The position numbers were made by a program, and so were the translations under genes. From Nemertoderma westbladi (taxonomy: Eukaryota > Xenacoelomorpha > Nemertodermatida > Nemertodermatidae), in the NCBI GenBank assembly GCA_032718475.1, contig JAUCBJ010008391.1:1-59571 (forward strand): a stretch of DNA of 59,571 nucleotides, in the 5' to 3' direction. Within the stretch, counting starts at the first letter, position 1. Each line of letters begins with the position of its first letter. This document shows positions 58,701 through 59,571 of the stretch, in pieces. Under the pieces are notes generated by a model. That model was not told the DNA's origin, did no database searches, and worked only from the letters and a program-made list of their open reading frames with translations.

Positions 58701-59571
58701 TGAAGAGTATTTAGGAGTAGAAAGACGTCAGCAACTCAAATTTAAGAGCACAATGGTAAGTGCTGGTAACCCAGCATCATCATACACTTCCTTATCTGAC
58801 CAAGAAATGACAAAGGTGAATTCGGCTGCGGGATATAGCGCCAAAATTAAAGTAGCGCCACCCATTGGACCCAAGGTAACTACAGTGCAACAATTGCCAC
58901 CAGATTTTCGTGGATGTCAATATTGTCATCAATTGACTCAGAAATCAAATGACCACAAGCTGGTAGGGTGCAACCTGTTTTCCAAACTCGATGTAGAGAA
59001 ACGGCGTTTAGCCATTCGGTCGCTAGACGCTTGCTGGAAGTGTTTAGGCACTGGGCATAAGCGGCGGGACTGTACCACCTCTAGCGTAAGTAAGGGATGC
59101 GTTGACTGTGTTCGATTGCACCACAGATTATTGCACACATCTCAACACACGCCTACTAAAAGATATCTACAGGACCATCCTAGAGTATTGACTAGACCTG
59201 CTAATACCACCAAGCGCAACGTAACATTTGCCCAAACAACCGATTTTGAGACTAATTACCAATCAGGTTCATCAAGTGAAGGTGAATACGAGTACAGAGA
59301 AACTTCAGAACCAGAAATTTATGCAACTGATTCGGAACCCAGCACCACCCTGCTAACTCGAACGCAGTCCGCTGCTTTCAGCATAATTCAAGTCAAAATT
59401 CAAGGTGAGTTTGGTTCTAAGCGCATATATTGTCTATTAGATCATGCATCTAACCAAAGTTACGTTGATGAGGAAGTGGCAAGTGTGGTCGCAGACATGG
59501 AAAAAACCAAGTCGACACTAATGGAAGTTGGATCATTACATGGACAAAAGGAAATTCCCATCAAGTATGTG
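55762..59571 (+). CDS. gag: Second BEL/Pao element: Gag and start of protease, partial
   Basis: A single open frame, starting after stops at 55747-55761 and running off the right edge for about 1,270 residues. The first in-frame ATG is 56053, but protein-like sequence begins earlier (acidic DDEIPDDEIPDADSS near 55945), so the 5' end may be cut or spliced. In order: an acidic N-terminus, a long Glu/Arg-rich coiled coil (about 56560-57200), a CKCIEC motif (about 57490), a capsid-like DUF1759-type region (about 58180-58520, with PCFTGLPKHWRSFI), and zinc motifs including CWKCLGTGHKRRDC (59032-59073). The protease follows, with LLDHASNQSYV at about 59434. There DHA replaces the usual D-S/T-G, so the protease may be inactive. 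The LINE on the other strand abuts its 5' end. Confidence 0.85.
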   Translation, partial: MGPRYKLLRTYVHVHDTVYSIQSSQQLNVTTPDVIETISAPTTQTVGIVPASGFIVEGAARHPDDEIPDDEIPDADSSDDSNTSLRHPTINKSAGGYMGKVTKATNKLTKCLDSGSYDPADLARMLDEYDQLLHLQTINLQKLVSIATKERQFKTLTSLYDKLQVIRNHFIDMNKRINVLRVNYRASLEEGPETETFDSEDIELNEWFQGFKGKLEIYLHKKGVVVPGLPLPTKENEKSGKITAHVDDSVPSQLSGRWYRHSESVSSQSITASQMDTVRRLSEDGRRAEMEKLHFEQSEVIRISTELAEAELQTITQDISRLSLAGGSNILDTTTRDEATRREREANDRLLEIECESAEREAQRARAEAKIEHARAEAERTKADKLAAIERRRIERDTNAQLQRIADENKRHAHEREIARQRLELKEKQEALIIDQHRKLGEQERHRKANELEDNRRRIAMQLEEAKTALRCQRAESLLSGIDHVASSIERYNQTHDKKGMESKVHFIESFHRQFAGKGWVNPEDDSPPSVILEQRQTSGSARILNSTNSKWPDYPQHPRDPKHMDHLSPHHLLGCKCIECQHISPIIRGIINPADNGESRENFRMKEDEQLVDWDYSHDNRNFRPNETTEQRQVGMYQLQQAIQEGNQRMMQEVRDIKDQVQHIEGKVNQEFESVKWSVQEVQDKVDSTQRERERVDIHTRELSENLPEVNPITLLKSKVQFQAMECNTDSEEVYDPSSTAKGMYPGSRPHFQSRIFKPGMKLNQQPRNIRGSSNVEGSGSTPVTVIASELSKFGARQSLPPQQPPCFTGLPKHWRSFIHYIDSCVASQDFTSHEKFCYLYQFLKGEPKELVSTFVGDDNAFESAYERLVTTYGGNVRMARSVVEELTKGNPAVTPIEVVKLADAIKSAIKILPIYGCEHYGSRPDILRDIMKRLTLRHRRKVRGLESRVEARGESLSIKHIYDVISAEGEAELRSNYPEEYLGVERRQQLKFKSTMVSAGNPASSYTSLSDQEMTKVNSAAGYSAKIKVAPPIGPKVTTVQQLPPDFRGCQYCHQLTQKSNDHKLVGCNLFSKLDVEKRRLAIRSLDACWKCLGTGHKRRDCTTSSVSKGCVDCVRLHHRLLHTSQHTPTKRYLQDHPRVLTRPANTTKRNVTFAQTTDFETNYQSGSSSEGEYEYRETSEPEIYATDSEPSTTLLTRTQSAAFSIIQVKIQGEFGSKRIYCLLDHASNQSYVDEEVASVVADMEKTKSTLMEVGSLHGQKEIPIKYV

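Overview
This is nuclear DNA from an animal, most likely an invertebrate. It has GT-AG introns, several kinds of animal transposable element (BEL/Pao, CR1-like and RTE-like LINEs, piggyBac-type, and an integrase-type DNA transposon), long microsatellites and minisatellites, and no operons or bacterial signals. I cannot name the species. The only host gene I can support is the 3' end of a plus-strand gene with three exons (6475-6695, 18107-18240, 25304-25417). Their splice phases agree, and the last two exons together form a hemopexin-like repeat. Its two introns (11.4 kb and 7.1 kb) are filled with repeats.

Left part (1-4899): a DNA transposon with convergent genes for a DDE integrase-like transposase and a HECT-type ubiquitin ligase. 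Its inner terminal inverted repeats sit inside arrays of a palindromic GGTCGACC repeat. It is followed by a decayed reverse-strand BEL-type LTR and a strong hammerhead ribozyme candidate (6001-6046, minus strand).

Introns (6696-25303): LINE tails, a CTTA microsatellite, a TTAA-flanked piggyBac-type non-autonomous element (10842-12405), duplicated blocks, a 1 kb CAGA array, a 3.9 kb minisatellite of 22 bp units, and two RTE-like copies in inverted orientation.

Middle (26341-46358): a complete 20 kb BEL/Pao LTR retrotransposon. It has near-identical LTRs, a 5 bp CTATA target duplication, a 2.3 kb leader, gag, pol, and an extra coding region of about 4.2 kb between pol and the 3' LTR. I do not recognise that extra region; it ends in two zinc knuckles and a basic tail. 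A solo LTR of a related element sits inside gag with its own target duplication (ACTAT). Gag, pol and the extra region are interrupted by stops and frameshifts, so this copy is probably not autonomous.

Right part (46359-59571): two non-coding elements bounded by inverted arrays of 15 bp repeats (46631-48394, 49774-50564), a nearly intact minus-strand CR1-like LINE (about 50900-55700), and the gag and start of protease of a second BEL/Pao element on the plus strand, which runs off the window. The 15 bp arrays, together with a fourth small site at 17700-17812, suggest a family of transposons with iteron-like ends. That pattern and the extra BEL gene are the most novel signals here.
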